Origin: a virus
Virus record (IMG/VR): IMGVR_UViG_3300002503_000004
Coordinates: 17,093 to 62,601 of that record
DNA: 45,509 bases
Strand: one strand, 5' to 3'
Shown here: positions 1-7,341 of the stretch, one piece after another
Position numbering within the stretch: position 1 is the first letter of the stretch
How the letters are laid out: the number at the start of each line of letters is the position of its first letter
The notes under the pieces: generated by a model
What the model was told of the DNA's origin: nothing
The model's database searches: none
Seen by the model: only the letters and a program-made list of their open reading frames with translations
Made by a program: the position numbers and the translations under genes

Positions 1-140
1 CTATTTTTTTTGACCCCACGGCGGCGGCTCCGCTTAAGCCTCCGCTTAAACCACCAAGTAGGCTGAGCACACTGGCAGCCACAGCCACACAGCCACAGCC
101 AGACGCACAGCCACCAGAAAATCCACGAAAGGAGATGCTC
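1..140. other. Left-edge non-coding stretch
   Basis: No gene is visible. The stretch contains short direct repeats built on CCACAGCC at about 80-105, and it ends in a good ribosome binding site (AAAGGAG at 128-134) for the first gene. No convincing promoter was seen, so the promoter of the rightward early operon may lie left of the window. Confidence 0.5.
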
Positions 141-344
141 GTGAGTAATCCAACCAAGCTCTACCTGTGCCAGATCGACGGCGTAAGGCACATCTTCACG
201 GATAATGCCCCCAAGCCTTTGTGTAAAAATGACCTGACACCAACAGATAAGCTGATGGAAATCGTGAACTGGACGATTCCATCAGGGACATACTGTACTT
301 CTTGCCACACAGCATTCCTGTTAAAAAAACTGAAAAGGAGGTGA
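141..344 (+). CDS. Small hypothetical protein, possible zinc-binding
   Basis: This is the first gene of the rightward early operon. GTG at 141 is preferred over ATG at 135 because the AAAGGAG ribosome site ends at 134, which leaves no spacer for the ATG and 6 nt for the GTG. The 67-residue product has a CTSC pair near its C-terminus and two further cysteines, which would suit a small metal-binding fold. It ends basic (KKLKRR). No family was recognised. The next gene starts 5 nt after its stop, so the two are probably translationally coupled. Confidence 0.6.
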   Translation: MSNPTKLYLCQIDGVRHIFTDNAPKPLCKNDLTPTDKLMEIVNWTIPSGTYCTSCHTAFLLKKLKRR

Positions 345-349
345 GACAA

Positions 350-592
350 ATGCCGGAAAAGAAACAGACCTACTATGTTCCAGAAGTAACCATTGAAGGC
401 GAAGGCCCATACCTGGATTACCACTATCTGTCCAATAGCCAGGCGTCCACGTTGCTTTCGATATTGGATGAACGCAAGCGATCCCAGCTGCCGGATAGCT
501 TCTGGAAAATCCGCCCGATCACCGCATTGGTTGAAGTGGAACTGTCCGTCGTAAGACGGGTGGAACTCAAACCGCCAGCTATCAGGTTATAA
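350..592 (+). CDS. Small hypothetical protein (80 aa)
   Basis: The start at 350 follows a near-perfect AAAGGAGGTG site at 334-343. An upstream in-frame ATG at 302 lies inside the previous gene and lacks such a site. The product is soluble and mixed in charge, with no recognisable motif. It sits in a tight early operon 10 nt before the next gene, so a role in host takeover or early expression is possible but not shown. Confidence 0.6.
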   Translation: MPEKKQTYYVPEVTIEGEGPYLDYHYLSNSQASTLLSILDERKRSQLPDSFWKIRPITALVEVELSVVRRVELKPPAIRL

Positions 593-602
593 GGAGGCTA
601 CT

Positions 603-893
603 ATGCCAAAGAAAATAAGAATTGCGATTGTCGATGAAACACGGGAAATCGACCACATAGATGTAACCCTGCCGCTCGTTGTCCTGAGCCGCGAGGTCTA
701 CGACCGGGCGCAGAATAGCATCGCTCTGCTGCTGCGCCGTAACGGGTTCAAGGATGACACACCACAGATCGCCGGGAATTGCTCCAACTGCCGTAAGCTG
801 ATCTGGGCGGACGAGAAGTACGACTACTATCCCGATGACGACATGTGGTACTGTATGTCTTGCTCGGGCAAGGTGCAGAAGGAAGGTGAATGA
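603..893 (+). CDS. Small zinc-ribbon protein
   Basis: The 96-residue product has two CxxC pairs (CSNC near residue 60 and CMSC near residue 84) about 25 residues apart, separated by an acidic, tyrosine-rich loop. This is the pattern of a zinc ribbon. The N-terminal half is a beta-rich segment without known signature. AAGGAGG lies 8 nt upstream of the ATG. It overlaps the next gene by 4 nt. A DNA- or protein-binding adaptor is likely from the fold, and its target is unknown. Confidence 0.7.
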   Translation: MPKKIRIAIVDETREIDHIDVTLPLVVLSREVYDRAQNSIALLLRRNGFKDDTPQIAGNCSNCRKLIWADEKYDYYPDDDMWYCMSCSGKVQKEGE

Positions 894-1174
894 TGGGCTG
901 GATGGGGCAATACCACTATGTCAAACATACCCTACGCACTTACGGCTGCGATTTCCAAGGCAAGGATCCACTGACCGCCATCGAAGATGAGCGCGGCGTA
1001 CACGAGCCGGGTCCCGCACACGGGATATGCTTTTTCATGGGCATGGTGTCGGATGACAACGATGTCGTCGTTGGCGATAACGTGCGAGCTTTTGTCAAAG
1101 GCAAGCCAGCCGGGACGGTGGCAAGCTACCTGAACAGCACGTCGTATGGCGTGCGCAATATCATCGTGATATAG
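890..1174 (+). CDS. Small hypothetical protein (94 aa)
   Basis: Two tandem start codons (890 and 893) overlap the stop of the preceding gene, with GGAAGG just upstream, so this gene is translationally coupled. The C-terminal half looks like a small beta domain. No family was recognised. Confidence 0.6.
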   Translation: MMGWMGQYHYVKHTLRTYGCDFQGKDPLTAIEDERGVHEPGPAHGICFFMGMVSDDNDVVVGDNVRAFVKGKPAGTVASYLNSTSYGVRNIIVI

Positions 1175-1222
1175 GCGCGCGCCACGCCTTATCTATCCTA
1201 AAGTATGGAGGTAAAAAATATC

Positions 1223-1414
1223 ATGCCACTCCCAGAAGCAACCAAAGAGAAGATCGACGCCGCAGTTGATGCGGCAATATCAGAACTGCGGGAAAACATC
1301 GAAAACTGGTCAGCCCAGGACTTGCTCGCCTGGTACAAGCAGAGCTACATGCAAGCCACGCACAAGTACCTGGGCCGGGCGATGGTCGCCCTGGCGAAAG
1401 AGTTAGGACTGTGA
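1223..1414 (+). CDS. Small helical hypothetical protein (63 aa)
   Basis: The ATG at 1223 is chosen because TATGGAGG at about 1204-1211 works as its ribosome site. The ATG at 1205 sits inside that site. The product is almost entirely helical and Ala/Glu-rich, with no cysteines. Its stop overlaps the start of a tiny membrane peptide. Function unknown. Confidence 0.55.
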   Translation: MPLPEATKEKIDAAVDAAISELRENIENWSAQDLLAWYKQSYMQATHKYLGRAMVALAKELGL

Positions 1415-1479
1415 TGGGCTGCTCCGACTGGCTCATAATCCTGGCGCTCCTGCTGATCTTTACCCGCACACGTAGATAG
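1414..1479 (+). CDS. Tiny putative membrane peptide (21 aa)
   Basis: An ATG at 1414 overlaps the preceding TGA. It opens a 21-codon frame whose middle (residues 6-16) is a continuous hydrophobic run of Leu, Ile and Ala, followed by a basic tail (RTRR). This fits a single-pass microprotein with a cytoplasmic C-terminus. AGTTAGGA about 6 nt upstream can act as a ribosome site. The frame is short and could be fortuitous. Confidence 0.35.
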   Translation: MGCSDWLIILALLLIFTRTRR

Positions 1480-1490
1480 ACGGATATGCC

Positions 1491-1521
1491 AGCACCCCAC
1501 GATTGGCGCACGTGGGGTGCT
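1491..1521. repeat. Perfect inverted repeat, 11-bp stem
   Basis: AGCACCCCACG at 1491-1501 pairs perfectly with CGTGGGGTGCT at 1511-1521 across a 9-nt loop, in the gap between two small early genes. No run of T follows on either strand, so it is not a typical intrinsic terminator. It may be an RNA-processing or mRNA-stability hairpin, or a protein binding site. Confidence 0.6.
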
Positions 1522-1581
1522 GCAATATGCGGCTATCGCATAGTATTATTCTAAACTACCAAAAATAGAAAGGAGGTCGCC

Positions 1582-1692
1582 ATGACCAAAAAGAAAAAAT
1601 ATATCCTGGTGTTCTTTCGCACGGAAGGGCGCGTCGCGCCGCTCAAGTTGTGGTTCACTGACAAGCCCAGGAAAAAGGCAGGTAAGCCATGA
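1582..1692 (+). CDS. Small basic peptide (36 aa)
   Basis: The ATG at 1582 follows AAAGGAGGT at 1569-1577, a strong ribosome site, and its stop overlaps the ATG of the next gene (ATGA type). The peptide is strongly basic at both ends (TKKKK and KPRKKAGKP) around a hydrophobic, aromatic centre. It could bind nucleic acid. Strong start signals and coupling make it a real gene despite its size. Confidence 0.55.
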   Translation: MTKKKKYILVFFRTEGRVAPLKLWFTDKPRKKAGKP

Positions 1693-2312
1693 ACAGCGAC
1701 TATATCCAGGGCTGCTATGCCATCATCGCCCAGATTGCCAAAGCCAAGCCAGGGCTGGAGTTCAACCAGTTGGACGAGGATGTCCGTGAGGGGTTGATCG
1801 CAGATCACCGCGAGTTCCTGGCGGAGATGAACGACTGGTGGGATTTCCAGATCGACGATTGGAAAGAGAAACAGGCGGAGCTTGGGTTTCCGGACGCCAA
1901 AATCACATTCAGTCTTTCCTACAGCCAGGGCGACCATGCCGCGTTTGAGTGCAAGAGGGTGGACGTATATAAATTCATCACCGCGCACCACCTGGGGCAC
2001 AAGTATCGCAGCCTGCTGAACATCATCAACAATGGATGGACGGTGGATATGAGTGTGAATTGCGGCCGCGGCGGCTATACAACCGTGGAAGGCGAAACGG
2101 ATTATCGCACCGATATAGTGGAGCGCGAGAACAGAGTGGCTGAGCAAATCTACTCACTGGCAGCCACTATACGCGCAGAGGTAGAAGATTACGGCAAGCA
2201 GATCTACCGTGAACTCCAAACGGAGTGGGAATACATCTCCAGCGACAAGGCAATTAGCGAATATTTGCAAGATTGCTATTACTTTACGCCGGACGGTGCC
2301 TACATTGATTAA
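1689..2312 (+). CDS. Hypothetical phage protein with C-terminal EYL/YFTPDG motif
   Basis: This 207-residue soluble protein is coupled to the upstream 36-aa peptide. Its last 35 residues contain a segment reading EYISSDKAISEYL then YFTPDG. Similar tails recur in many phage small proteins of unknown role, as far as I can recall. The middle has a Gly-rich patch (CGRGGYTT) and the N-terminal part is helical. The function is not known, and the early position suggests a host-interaction role. Confidence 0.65.
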   Translation: MNSDYIQGCYAIIAQIAKAKPGLEFNQLDEDVREGLIADHREFLAEMNDWWDFQIDDWKEKQAELGFPDAKITFSLSYSQGDHAAFECKRVDVYKFITAHHLGHKYRSLLNIINNGWTVDMSVNCGRGGYTTVEGETDYRTDIVERENRVAEQIYSLAATIRAEVEDYGKQIYRELQTEWEYISSDKAISEYLQDCYYFTPDGAYID

Positions 2313-2322
2313 GGAGACAAAT

Positions 2323-2718
2323 ATGGACAACGATCATGATTTGCCAGATGTGGAAGCATATATACTTGCACGCGTCGCCACCAGCCGCGGCGCTCCAGTT
2401 CTGGAGCTTTGGCCGCACGACGAGGTGGAAGACTGGCCGCTGTGCGTCGCAGCCATGCACCTGAGATACCGCCAGGAAGACGGCAGGCTGCACATCGGCG
2501 GCTACGAGTACACCTCCGCCAGCATCGAGCGCAACGATAAGATGACCGTCGTGCTCAAGCGCATCGGCGGCGGCGGTAGCCTAAGCGGTCGCCCGGCAGA
2601 GGAGTGCCGCGCCTGGTGGTTGCAGCGGCTAAACGAAATGGGAATACCCCTGCTGGACCCGGCGGAAATTCAAAAACGGTACGAGGCGGGGATAACCCGC
2701 GACAAGGAATACATATAG
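2323..2718 (+). CDS. Hypothetical protein (131 aa)
   Basis: AAGGAG at 2311-2316 fixes the ATG at 2323. Earlier in-frame starts lie inside the preceding gene. The product has an acidic N-terminus, a GGGGS stretch in the middle and a mixed-charge C-terminus. No motif was recognised. It is the seventh gene of the rightward early operon. Confidence 0.6.
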   Translation: MDNDHDLPDVEAYILARVATSRGAPVLELWPHDEVEDWPLCVAAMHLRYRQEDGRLHIGGYEYTSASIERNDKMTVVLKRIGGGGSLSGRPAEECRAWWLQRLNEMGIPLLDPAEIQKRYEAGITRDKEYI

Positions 2719-2737
2719 AGAAGGGATTGGAGGAACG

Positions 2738-2962
2738 ATGTCTAAAATTTCCCGTATTATGAGAAAGTTTACAGAGCCTTGCTTATCTGTAACGGAAGAT
2801 CCCGAAACAAAATTATGGGAGCCGACGACCACCCATGATCGAGTGATACTGGAGTCCTATCACAAGCCAACAACTTACACAATTGATGAGTTAGATGATT
2901 TGTTGATATGGGCAAGTAGCATGGGTTACTGGCTAGAAACTGCCTTTTTGGACGAGGCGTAG
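2738..2962 (+). CDS. Small hypothetical protein (74 aa)
   Basis: The frame follows a GGAGG site about 5 nt before the ATG. It is more AT-rich than its neighbours, which may reflect a separate origin. The C-terminal half is predicted helical (IDELDDLLIWASSMGYWL). No family was recognised. Confidence 0.55.
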   Translation: MSKISRIMRKFTEPCLSVTEDPETKLWEPTTTHDRVILESYHKPTTYTIDELDDLLIWASSMGYWLETAFLDEA

Positions 2963-2992
2963 ACACGCATACAGAGAAAGGAGGTGAGAAAC

Positions 2993-3259
2993 ATGATAAT
3001 GTTTGGACTGGGAACTATCGTAGCGACACCGGGCGCTGTCGATCTTGCAGAGCGTGGGCTAAACCTGACAGCCTACTTAAACAGGCACGCCAACGGCGAC
3101 TGGGGCGATGTGGACGCCCACGATAAGGCTGCAAACGACGCAGCCATCTACGACGGGACGCGCATCCTGTCAAGCTACAAAACGGAGTTCGGCAAACTGT
3201 GGATCATCACGGAAGCGGATCGCAGCGCAACCACGTTCCTTCTGCCGGACGAATACTAA
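2993..3259 (+). CDS. Conserved plasmid/phage small protein
   Basis: The start MIMFGLGTIVATPGA, the central HANGDWGDVDAHDKAAND and the end ITEADRSATTFLLPDEY match a small conserved protein I recognise from plasmids and phages, where it is normally annotated only as hypothetical or plasmid-related. The ATG at 2993 follows AAAGGAGGTG with proper spacing. A GTG at 2984 lies inside that site. The length of 88 residues fits the family. Its biochemical role is unknown. Confidence 0.7.
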   Translation: MIMFGLGTIVATPGAVDLAERGLNLTAYLNRHANGDWGDVDAHDKAANDAAIYDGTRILSSYKTEFGKLWIITEADRSATTFLLPDEY

Positions 3260-3279
3260 ACTTACACAAGGATAATATC

Positions 3280-3807
3280 ATGGACAAAGAAGAGGCTTGG
3301 AAAAAAATCAATGAGGCTTTGCAGGAACAAGCAAGGATCAGTTATGTGGCTGACTTCGTGGAAAACACGGACGCAACCCAAGTAGCCGCAGAAGCCCTCG
3401 GGCTTGTTCTGGCGGAGCAATTCGGCTGGGACGGCGAGCAGGTGGCGCTGTTCCTGCTCAGCGCGCTGTACTCCGGTCTGGAGGACGCAAACTGGCACAC
3501 GGAATGCGGCGTGTTCTACGACTGGCGCAACAAGATGCAGAATGGCGCGCTGCTTGGCGATGTGATTGGGGGATGGAGAATGATCACGGATGAACCACAC
3601 ACCTGGCCGCAGGACGGAGTGATGATCTTGATTGCAGAAAAGAGGAACAGTGGAAGTTTCTCTCTGTCTGTCCAATCAAGAGTGGCAGCAAGAGAGTTGC
3701 CTCAGGATCAATTGACTCCTGGAAACGACAACATGGGGCCGCATATAACGGCAATGGGCTTTACGGAAGGCCTTTATTGGAAACCCATCGAAGTCCCCCG
3801 ATTCTAA
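3280..3807 (+). CDS. Hypothetical protein, last gene of early operon (175 aa)
   Basis: The ATG at 3280 (MDKEEAWKK) is the most plausible start. Upstream in-frame starts lie within the previous gene. The N-terminal 100 residues are helical and acidic, and the C-terminal part is more beta-like and ends at a Pro-rich tail. No domain was recognised. A strong terminator follows 6 nt after the stop. Confidence 0.6.
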   Translation: MDKEEAWKKINEALQEQARISYVADFVENTDATQVAAEALGLVLAEQFGWDGEQVALFLLSALYSGLEDANWHTECGVFYDWRNKMQNGALLGDVIGGWRMITDEPHTWPQDGVMILIAEKRNSGSFSLSVQSRVAARELPQDQLTPGNDNMGPHITAMGFTEGLYWKPIEVPRF

Positions 3808-3812
3808 GACAA

Positions 3813-3843
3813 AAGCCCCGGCAAACAGCCGGGGCTTTTTTTT
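3813..3843. terminator. Bidirectional intrinsic terminator
   Basis: A 10-bp GC-rich stem (AAGCCCCGGC at 3813-3822 with GCCGGGGCTT at 3828-3837) is followed by a T run on the plus strand and preceded by an A run, so it can act in both directions. It ends the rightward early operon and could end leftward transcripts from 3,981. The element at 25,995 has nearly the same sequence. Confidence 0.9.
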
Positions 3844-3975
3844 GCCTGTTTGCAGACGCTTCCGGGTGTGGATTGGCACAAGGCTTGAGATGCACCTCGC
3901 GAACTTTCGCAACATAAGCGCAGACCGCTGGCAGGTGGAAGGTGGCCGGGCGGTCTGCGTCACAAGGAGGGTACG
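3843..3975 (-). ncRNA. Candidate small RNA with 10-bp closed hairpin
   Basis: This 140-base gap has no gene. On the minus strand it carries an extended -10 (TGCTATAAT, hexamer 3981-3986), then a hairpin with a perfect 10-bp stem (CGCAGACCGC at 3919-3928 with GCGGTCTGCG at 3950-3959), and then the terminator at 3843-3813. This would give an RNA of about 130 nt. The palindromic 14-mer at 3898-3911 lies inside it. Expression is inferred only from these signals. Confidence 0.4.
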
Positions 3976-3980
3976 GGTGA

Positions 3981-3986
3981 ATTATA
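3981..3986 (-). promoter_or_regulatory. Extended -10 promoter candidate
   Basis: Minus-strand TATAAT is preceded by TGC, giving the extended -10 form TGNTATAAT. The -35 is weak (CCGAAA at 17-nt spacing). It overlaps the stop codon of the 242-residue gene and points into the gap with the candidate small RNA. Confidence 0.4.
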
Positions 3987-4710
3987 GCATGTTTCGGAAA
4001 ATTTTCGGCAGGTGCAGCTTGAGCGTTCCCATTGCCTCTAAGCAGTCCGCCTTCTCGTCGCGTTGCAAGCCGGAGGCGCGCACAATGGATTCTACCTGGT
4101 CGGCGTGGTTCAAAAACTCGTCCAGCAGCAACAAGTCTGCGTGGGCTGTCACCAGCGGGGAATATTGCGAAGTTTCGCAGGTATCACTTTGCGGATTTCC
4201 GCCGTTTTCCCGCTTAAGCTCACGGGGGTCAGAATCACTAAAATCCATTCCATCAGGGAAATTATCATTTTCCGCGCAGCCACCGAACGGCGGCAGAAAT
4301 TGATATCGTAACAAGGCAAGCGACGCGTTCGGATGCAAGCTCGACCACTCCAACGCCTCTCGCCAGGTCTGTCCCAAGTATCGGGCAAAATCAAAATGTG
4401 AGAAAGGCAGCATCTCAAATTCCTCTCTCACATCTGTTGGATAAAACAGCGCATTTTCGTAATAATATCTTATTGTCCGCCCACTCTTGTCACAAAAGCT
4501 GCCAATCGCCTTGAACACAAAATCATGGGGTACACGTTGCAGCCTTTTGGAGTTATTGGTGATCTCCTCGATGGCAATATCACCTATCGAGAATTGGCCG
4601 ATCTTGAAATATTCGCGCCACTCGATCAGGCGCAACTGGTTTTCTTGCGAAACTACATCGTTGTAAGCAACATGCCCGCTCGCCACCCGCGTTCCGAGCA
4701 TTGTGTCCAT
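3982..4710 (-). CDS. Putative helical DNA-binding regulator (242 aa)
   Basis: The start follows TAGGAGGCTAAG. The N-terminal 150 residues form a helix-rich block with a pattern (HDFVFKAIGSFCDKSGRTIR, then YPTDVREEFE and LPFSHFDFARYLG) that resembles helix-turn-helix segments in ParB-like or regulator proteins. The C-terminal 90 residues are low-complexity then helical. I could not assign a family. It lies last in a leftward operon after a small membrane protein and a nuclease. A DNA-binding role is inference from the helix pattern. Confidence 0.5.
   Translation of the reverse strand: MDTMLGTRVASGHVAYNDVVSQENQLRLIEWREYFKIGQFSIGDIAIEEITNNSKRLQRVPHDFVFKAIGSFCDKSGRTIRYYYENALFYPTDVREEFEMLPFSHFDFARYLGQTWREALEWSSLHPNASLALLRYQFLPPFGGCAENDNFPDGMDFSDSDPRELKRENGGNPQSDTCETSQYSPLVTAHADLLLLDEFLNHADQVESIVRASGLQRDEKADCLEAMGTLKLHLPKIFRNML
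4166..4179. promoter_or_regulatory. Dispersed palindrome TGCGAANNTTCGCA (best copy)
   Basis: This is the only perfect copy I found of a 14-mer with 6-bp arms and a 2-nt centre. Copies with one mismatch are at 3898-3911, 7410-7423, 13322-13335, 16243-16256, 21150-21163, 26251-26264 and 40871-40884. Copies with two mismatches are at 11429, 14301, 20214, 21312, 26827 and 35692. Several continue as TTTCGCAGGTAT or TTTCGCAGATAT. They fall inside genes as well as between them, as repressor stoperators do in some phages. Binding by any protein is inference. Confidence 0.45.
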
Positions 4711-4711
4711 C

Positions 4712-4918
4712 TTAGCCTCCTAACTTTGGGATTGTTTTGTAAAAATTCAATATGAATACAGACAATAGGTTGATCACAAGCATGATGGCAACATCCCACC
4801 CATTAAAAGCAGATGCCATTATACGAAGGTAAACCTGCCAGTAAACAGCGATTACTACTGGCAGCCACGAAACCAAAAATACAATCGCCGTAATATAAGA
4901 AAAATGTTTTGGATACAT
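4712..4918 (-). CDS. Small membrane protein (68 aa)
   Basis: Two hydrophobic segments (about residues 8-27 and 42-58) are separated by a short polar loop, so a two-pass membrane protein is likely. GAGGAGTGAG lies just upstream of the ATG, and the gene is packed between the nuclease and the regulator-like gene. No family was recognised. Superinfection exclusion or lysis-related functions are common for such phage proteins, but nothing here proves either. Confidence 0.6.
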   Translation of the reverse strand: MYPKHFSYITAIVFLVSWLPVVIAVYWQVYLRIMASAFNGWDVAIMLVINLLSVFILNFYKTIPKLGG

Positions 4919-4921
4919 ATC

Positions 4922-5332
4922 TCACTCCTCATTCAGATACCCTGTTATCGCCTTTATTGCCCCCTCCGCCTCCCAGCAAGCAATAGCTCTATAACCTTGT
5001 TTGCTCAACATTTCCAGCCACCACTTCTGCTCGTCAGTAGGCTTATTTTTGCCGTGCTTTAACTCAATGTAAAGACCGTGATAATTACCGCGCGGTGAAG
5101 GTAGACAAATGTCAGGGACACCTGGTTTTAAGCCTTCTTTCATCAGGCGTAACCGCTCAGGGCTGTATTGGATTGCCTTGCCGCTTCGCCGAGATCGAAT
5201 TTTCTTGTAAGGAGTTTTAGCTCCATTGGGTATAGCATGGAGCAATGCAAGCTCCGGCCACCTTCCCTCCATCATCTTCGCCCATTCAAAAATCGCCACC
5301 TGCTCATCATGCTCTGTGCTCAGCCACTCCAT
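4922..5332 (-). CDS. VRR-NUC domain nuclease
   Basis: The 136-residue protein is a single VRR-NUC domain of the PD-(D/E)xK nuclease superfamily. GVPDICLP carries the catalytic Asp (D74), YIELKHG the E90-x-K92 pair, and TDEQ the following Gln. Phage members of this size are thought to act on branched DNA, as in Holliday-junction resolution. The ATG at 5332 overlaps the TGA of the upstream gene by 1 base, so the two are coupled. With the helicase and exonuclease it makes up the DNA-processing set of the phage. Confidence 0.88.
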   Translation of the reverse strand: MEWLSTEHDEQVAIFEWAKMMEGRWPELALLHAIPNGAKTPYKKIRSRRSGKAIQYSPERLRLMKEGLKPGVPDICLPSPRGNYHGLYIELKHGKNKPTDEQKWWLEMLSKQGYRAIACWEAEGAIKAITGYLNEE

Positions 5333-5871
5333 CAAAAATCCGCCTTCGGTGGCCTTATTTTATCAAGAAAATCAGGGGTTCTTGATTTTTTAAGGTTGGG
5401 CGGCGGATCAGGTATCAGCTCGGGCGGGAACTTGGCGGTATGGCCCTGGCGCGGCTGATCTTCCTTCGTGATCTCCGTGATCGTGCCATCCATGTAAGCC
5501 GCAAGCTGGTACAGCGTGCCGCTTTCATCTACTACCCCTTCGCCCTTTGCGCCCCTTAATGCCTCTGTTAATACCAGGGCGCACTCCACACTGAAACGCC
5601 CATCCACCATCCACTCGTTATCGACCTGGAAAAAACCGACCCACTTCCACAGCGCCCACCACTCTCCCGCGTCCAGATTCTTGGTCGAGTCGCGACCGAA
5701 CAGCCACCGTGTAGAAAGATGACGGTTCTCGTCTCCGCCCAGGTGCTTGGTCAGCGCACCGATCAGCCCGCCGCGCTGACCGGCGTTCAATAGCTCCCCA
5801 CTCCAGTAATGGACGTATTGGGCAAGCTGGTCTTTAACCTGCTGCGCTGTCCGCGCTATCGGTGCCGCCAT
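5332..5871 (-). CDS. Hypothetical protein (179 aa)
   Basis: The protein has a mostly helical N-terminal 130 residues, rich in Trp (RWLFGRDSTKNLDAGEWWAL), and a Pro-rich C-terminal tail with PPELIPDPPPNLKK. No family was recognised. Its start lies 38 bp inside the upstream LexA-like gene, and its stop overlaps the nuclease start, so it belongs to one tightly coupled unit. A role in DNA metabolism is suggested only by position. Confidence 0.65.
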   Translation of the reverse strand: MAAPIARTAQQVKDQLAQYVHYWSGELLNAGQRGGLIGALTKHLGGDENRHLSTRWLFGRDSTKNLDAGEWWALWKWVGFFQVDNEWMVDGRFSVECALVLTEALRGAKGEGVVDESGTLYQLAAYMDGTITEITKEDQPRQGHTAKFPPELIPDPPPNLKKSRTPDFLDKIRPPKADF

Positions 5872-6103
5872 CTGTCTCCTTTATCAAGGCAAGCGACCTG
5901 CGCTTGCCTTTCGTTTCCTTCAATACACCTTCCGCCCTTAGCTTCTGGACGTGGTAAGCGACTGTGGAAGTGCTCTTTATACCAGTGACTTCCATGATTT
6001 CACGATAGCTGGGTGGAAACCGGTGCTCTTTCTGGTAAATGTCGATGAATTCCGCAATCATCTGGCGCATCCCTGCGCCTTCTGGCGTTTGTCCTTTAGG
6101 CAT
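5834..6103 (-). CDS. LexA-type DNA-binding domain protein without peptidase
   Basis: The 89-residue product matches the LexA N-terminal winged helix: FIDIYQKEHRFPPSYREIME, then STSTVAYHVQKL as recognition helix and LRAEGVLKETKGKRRSLAL as the wing. The Ser/Lys autopeptidase domain of LexA is absent, so it cannot be inactivated by RecA-stimulated self-cleavage. It overlaps both neighbours (methyltransferase upstream, 179-aa protein downstream). It is a candidate regulator of phage or host SOS-type operators, and a candidate binder of the scattered palindromes, though neither is shown. Confidence 0.8.
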   Translation of the reverse strand: MPKGQTPEGAGMRQMIAEFIDIYQKEHRFPPSYREIMEVTGIKSTSTVAYHVQKLRAEGVLKETKGKRRSLALIKETDGGTDSADSAAG

Positions 6104-6950
6104 TGCTCGTCTCCTTGAATATCGGTAATTCGCTCAGGTCGCGAGTTCCACCCATGATCAACTCTTTTTGCCTTTGCAGTTTCCTCTTCAGTAAAAGCCA
6201 CTCGGTGTGGCTGTGGTCGCCTTGCCAGTTATACAGCGTGTTCTCGATGTTGGCTAAATAGGCGTACTCCCAGCTATACTCCAACCCGATAGCCCTGCGT
6301 CCCAACCGCTCAGCCACCCGAACGGTAGTGCCGGAGCCTGCGAACGGGTCCAGAACCAGGCTATCTTTATAAGAATATAGCTCGATTAGCCTGCGGGGTA
6401 TCTCCTCCGGAAAAGTAGCCGGATGCCACTTGTGATGACTAATCGGTGCGATCTCCCACACGCTCTTCGTGGCTTCCAGGAACGTTTCACGGTCTATCGT
6501 GCTCTCGCCGACCGGCTCCAGTCTTTTGTTGCCTTTATGCGCAACAATGATGACCTCGTGCTCGTCGCGCAAGGCCGGGTCGCTGGCCGATTGCCACGAC
6601 CCCCAAGCCGTGCTGCCAGCCTGGGGGGAAATGCCGCTCTTCGACCAGATGATGTGCCCACGCAGCTCAAAACCAAGATCGACCAGGATCGCCCCTATGT
6701 GGTCACTAATTGGCTTGTAGCCGCCATTGCCGGGCCGATCGTAGCCATGTGGGACGTTGATAGCGATCCGCCCACCGTCGCACAGCACGCGCCAGCACTC
6801 GGACAGACAGGAAGCCATGTCTGCCAGGTAATCAGCGTAGTTATCCCAATGGCTGTACTCCCGGGCGTTCAAATAAGGCGGGCTGGTGACGATCAATTGC
6901 ACGCAGCCACGTGGCAGGGGCATCCTGCGGGCGTCTGAGTTAAGGATCAA
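6096..6950 (-). CDS. DNA (N4/N6) methyltransferase, beta-type motif order
   Basis: Motif IV TSPPY (residues 22-26) comes first and the AdoMet-binding motif DPFAGSGTT (201-209) last, the beta-class order of N6-adenine and N4-cytosine methyltransferases. The length of 284 is typical. There is no restriction enzyme nearby, so it probably modifies phage DNA against host restriction. It appears to start with TTG at 6950, which overlaps the TGA of the upstream gene (TTGA). The target sequence cannot be read from the protein. Confidence 0.9.
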   Translation of the reverse strand: MILNSDARRMPLPRGCVQLIVTSPPYLNAREYSHWDNYADYLADMASCLSECWRVLCDGGRIAINVPHGYDRPGNGGYKPISDHIGAILVDLGFELRGHIIWSKSGISPQAGSTAWGSWQSASDPALRDEHEVIIVAHKGNKRLEPVGESTIDRETFLEATKSVWEIAPISHHKWHPATFPEEIPRRLIELYSYKDSLVLDPFAGSGTTVRVAERLGRRAIGLEYSWEYAYLANIENTLYNWQGDHSHTEWLLLKRKLQRQKELIMGGTRDLSELPIFKETSNA

Positions 6951-7324
6951 AGCGGCAGCTCCAACTGGGCGCTTATTTGGTTTGGTTTGCTTGTTTGGTT
7001 TGGCTCACTGAAGGAGAATGGGTTGCTTGACTCTTCTGGCTCGCTTGTCACATTTGGTTTTCTTATGCCATTGGTCTCGCTCTCTGAAATAGGTGTTCTT
7101 CCATCTACTGGCTGTCCATCCACGCCCAACCTGACCAGCTTCCCGTTTTCTTCGATAAATAGCACCTTATCAAGCTCTTTCAAAGCCCACTCAACGGCCT
7201 CAGCAGGGGTCGAGAACTCGTATAACCTGTTTTCATAGTCATAGAACGTCTCGCGCCCTTGCGTGACCAGGTAGCATGCTCTTTTTTGGTCATATTTGAG
7301 TACAAGCGGGTCTTTGAAGCTCAT
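6947..7324 (-). CDS. Hypothetical protein with Ser/Asn/Pro-rich tail
   Basis: The first 75 residues form a compact alpha/beta segment. The C-terminal 50 residues are a low-complexity stretch of short repeats of the type SEPNQTSKPNQ, ending in LELPL. The ATG at 7324 is preferred. An in-frame TTG at 7336 lies within the -10 element. A promoter directly upstream gives almost no leader. No family was recognised. Confidence 0.6.
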   Translation of the reverse strand: MSFKDPLVLKYDQKRACYLVTQGRETFYDYENRLYEFSTPAEAVEWALKELDKVLFIEENGKLVRLGVDGQPVDGRTPISESETNGIRKPNVTSEPEESSNPFSFSEPNQTSKPNQISAQLELPL

Positions 7325-7335
7325 GATCGTTGACA

Positions 7336-7341
7336 ATTATA
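7336..7341 (-). promoter_or_regulatory. Extended -10 promoter, near-leaderless
   Basis: Minus-strand TGCTATAAT has its hexamer at 7341-7336, and the ATG of the next gene lies 11 nt downstream, so the transcript would have at most a few leader bases. The -35 is poor, as expected for an extended -10 promoter. It would drive the 125-aa gene, the methyltransferase and the LexA-like operon. Confidence 0.55.

Noticed and set aside
1491-1521. Intrinsic terminator in the early operon
   Set aside because: Strong stem but no T run on either strand, so it is recorded only as an inverted repeat.
3982-4710. Assignment of the 242-residue protein to ParB
   Set aside because: Helix pattern only. The GERRxxA box of ParB is not present.
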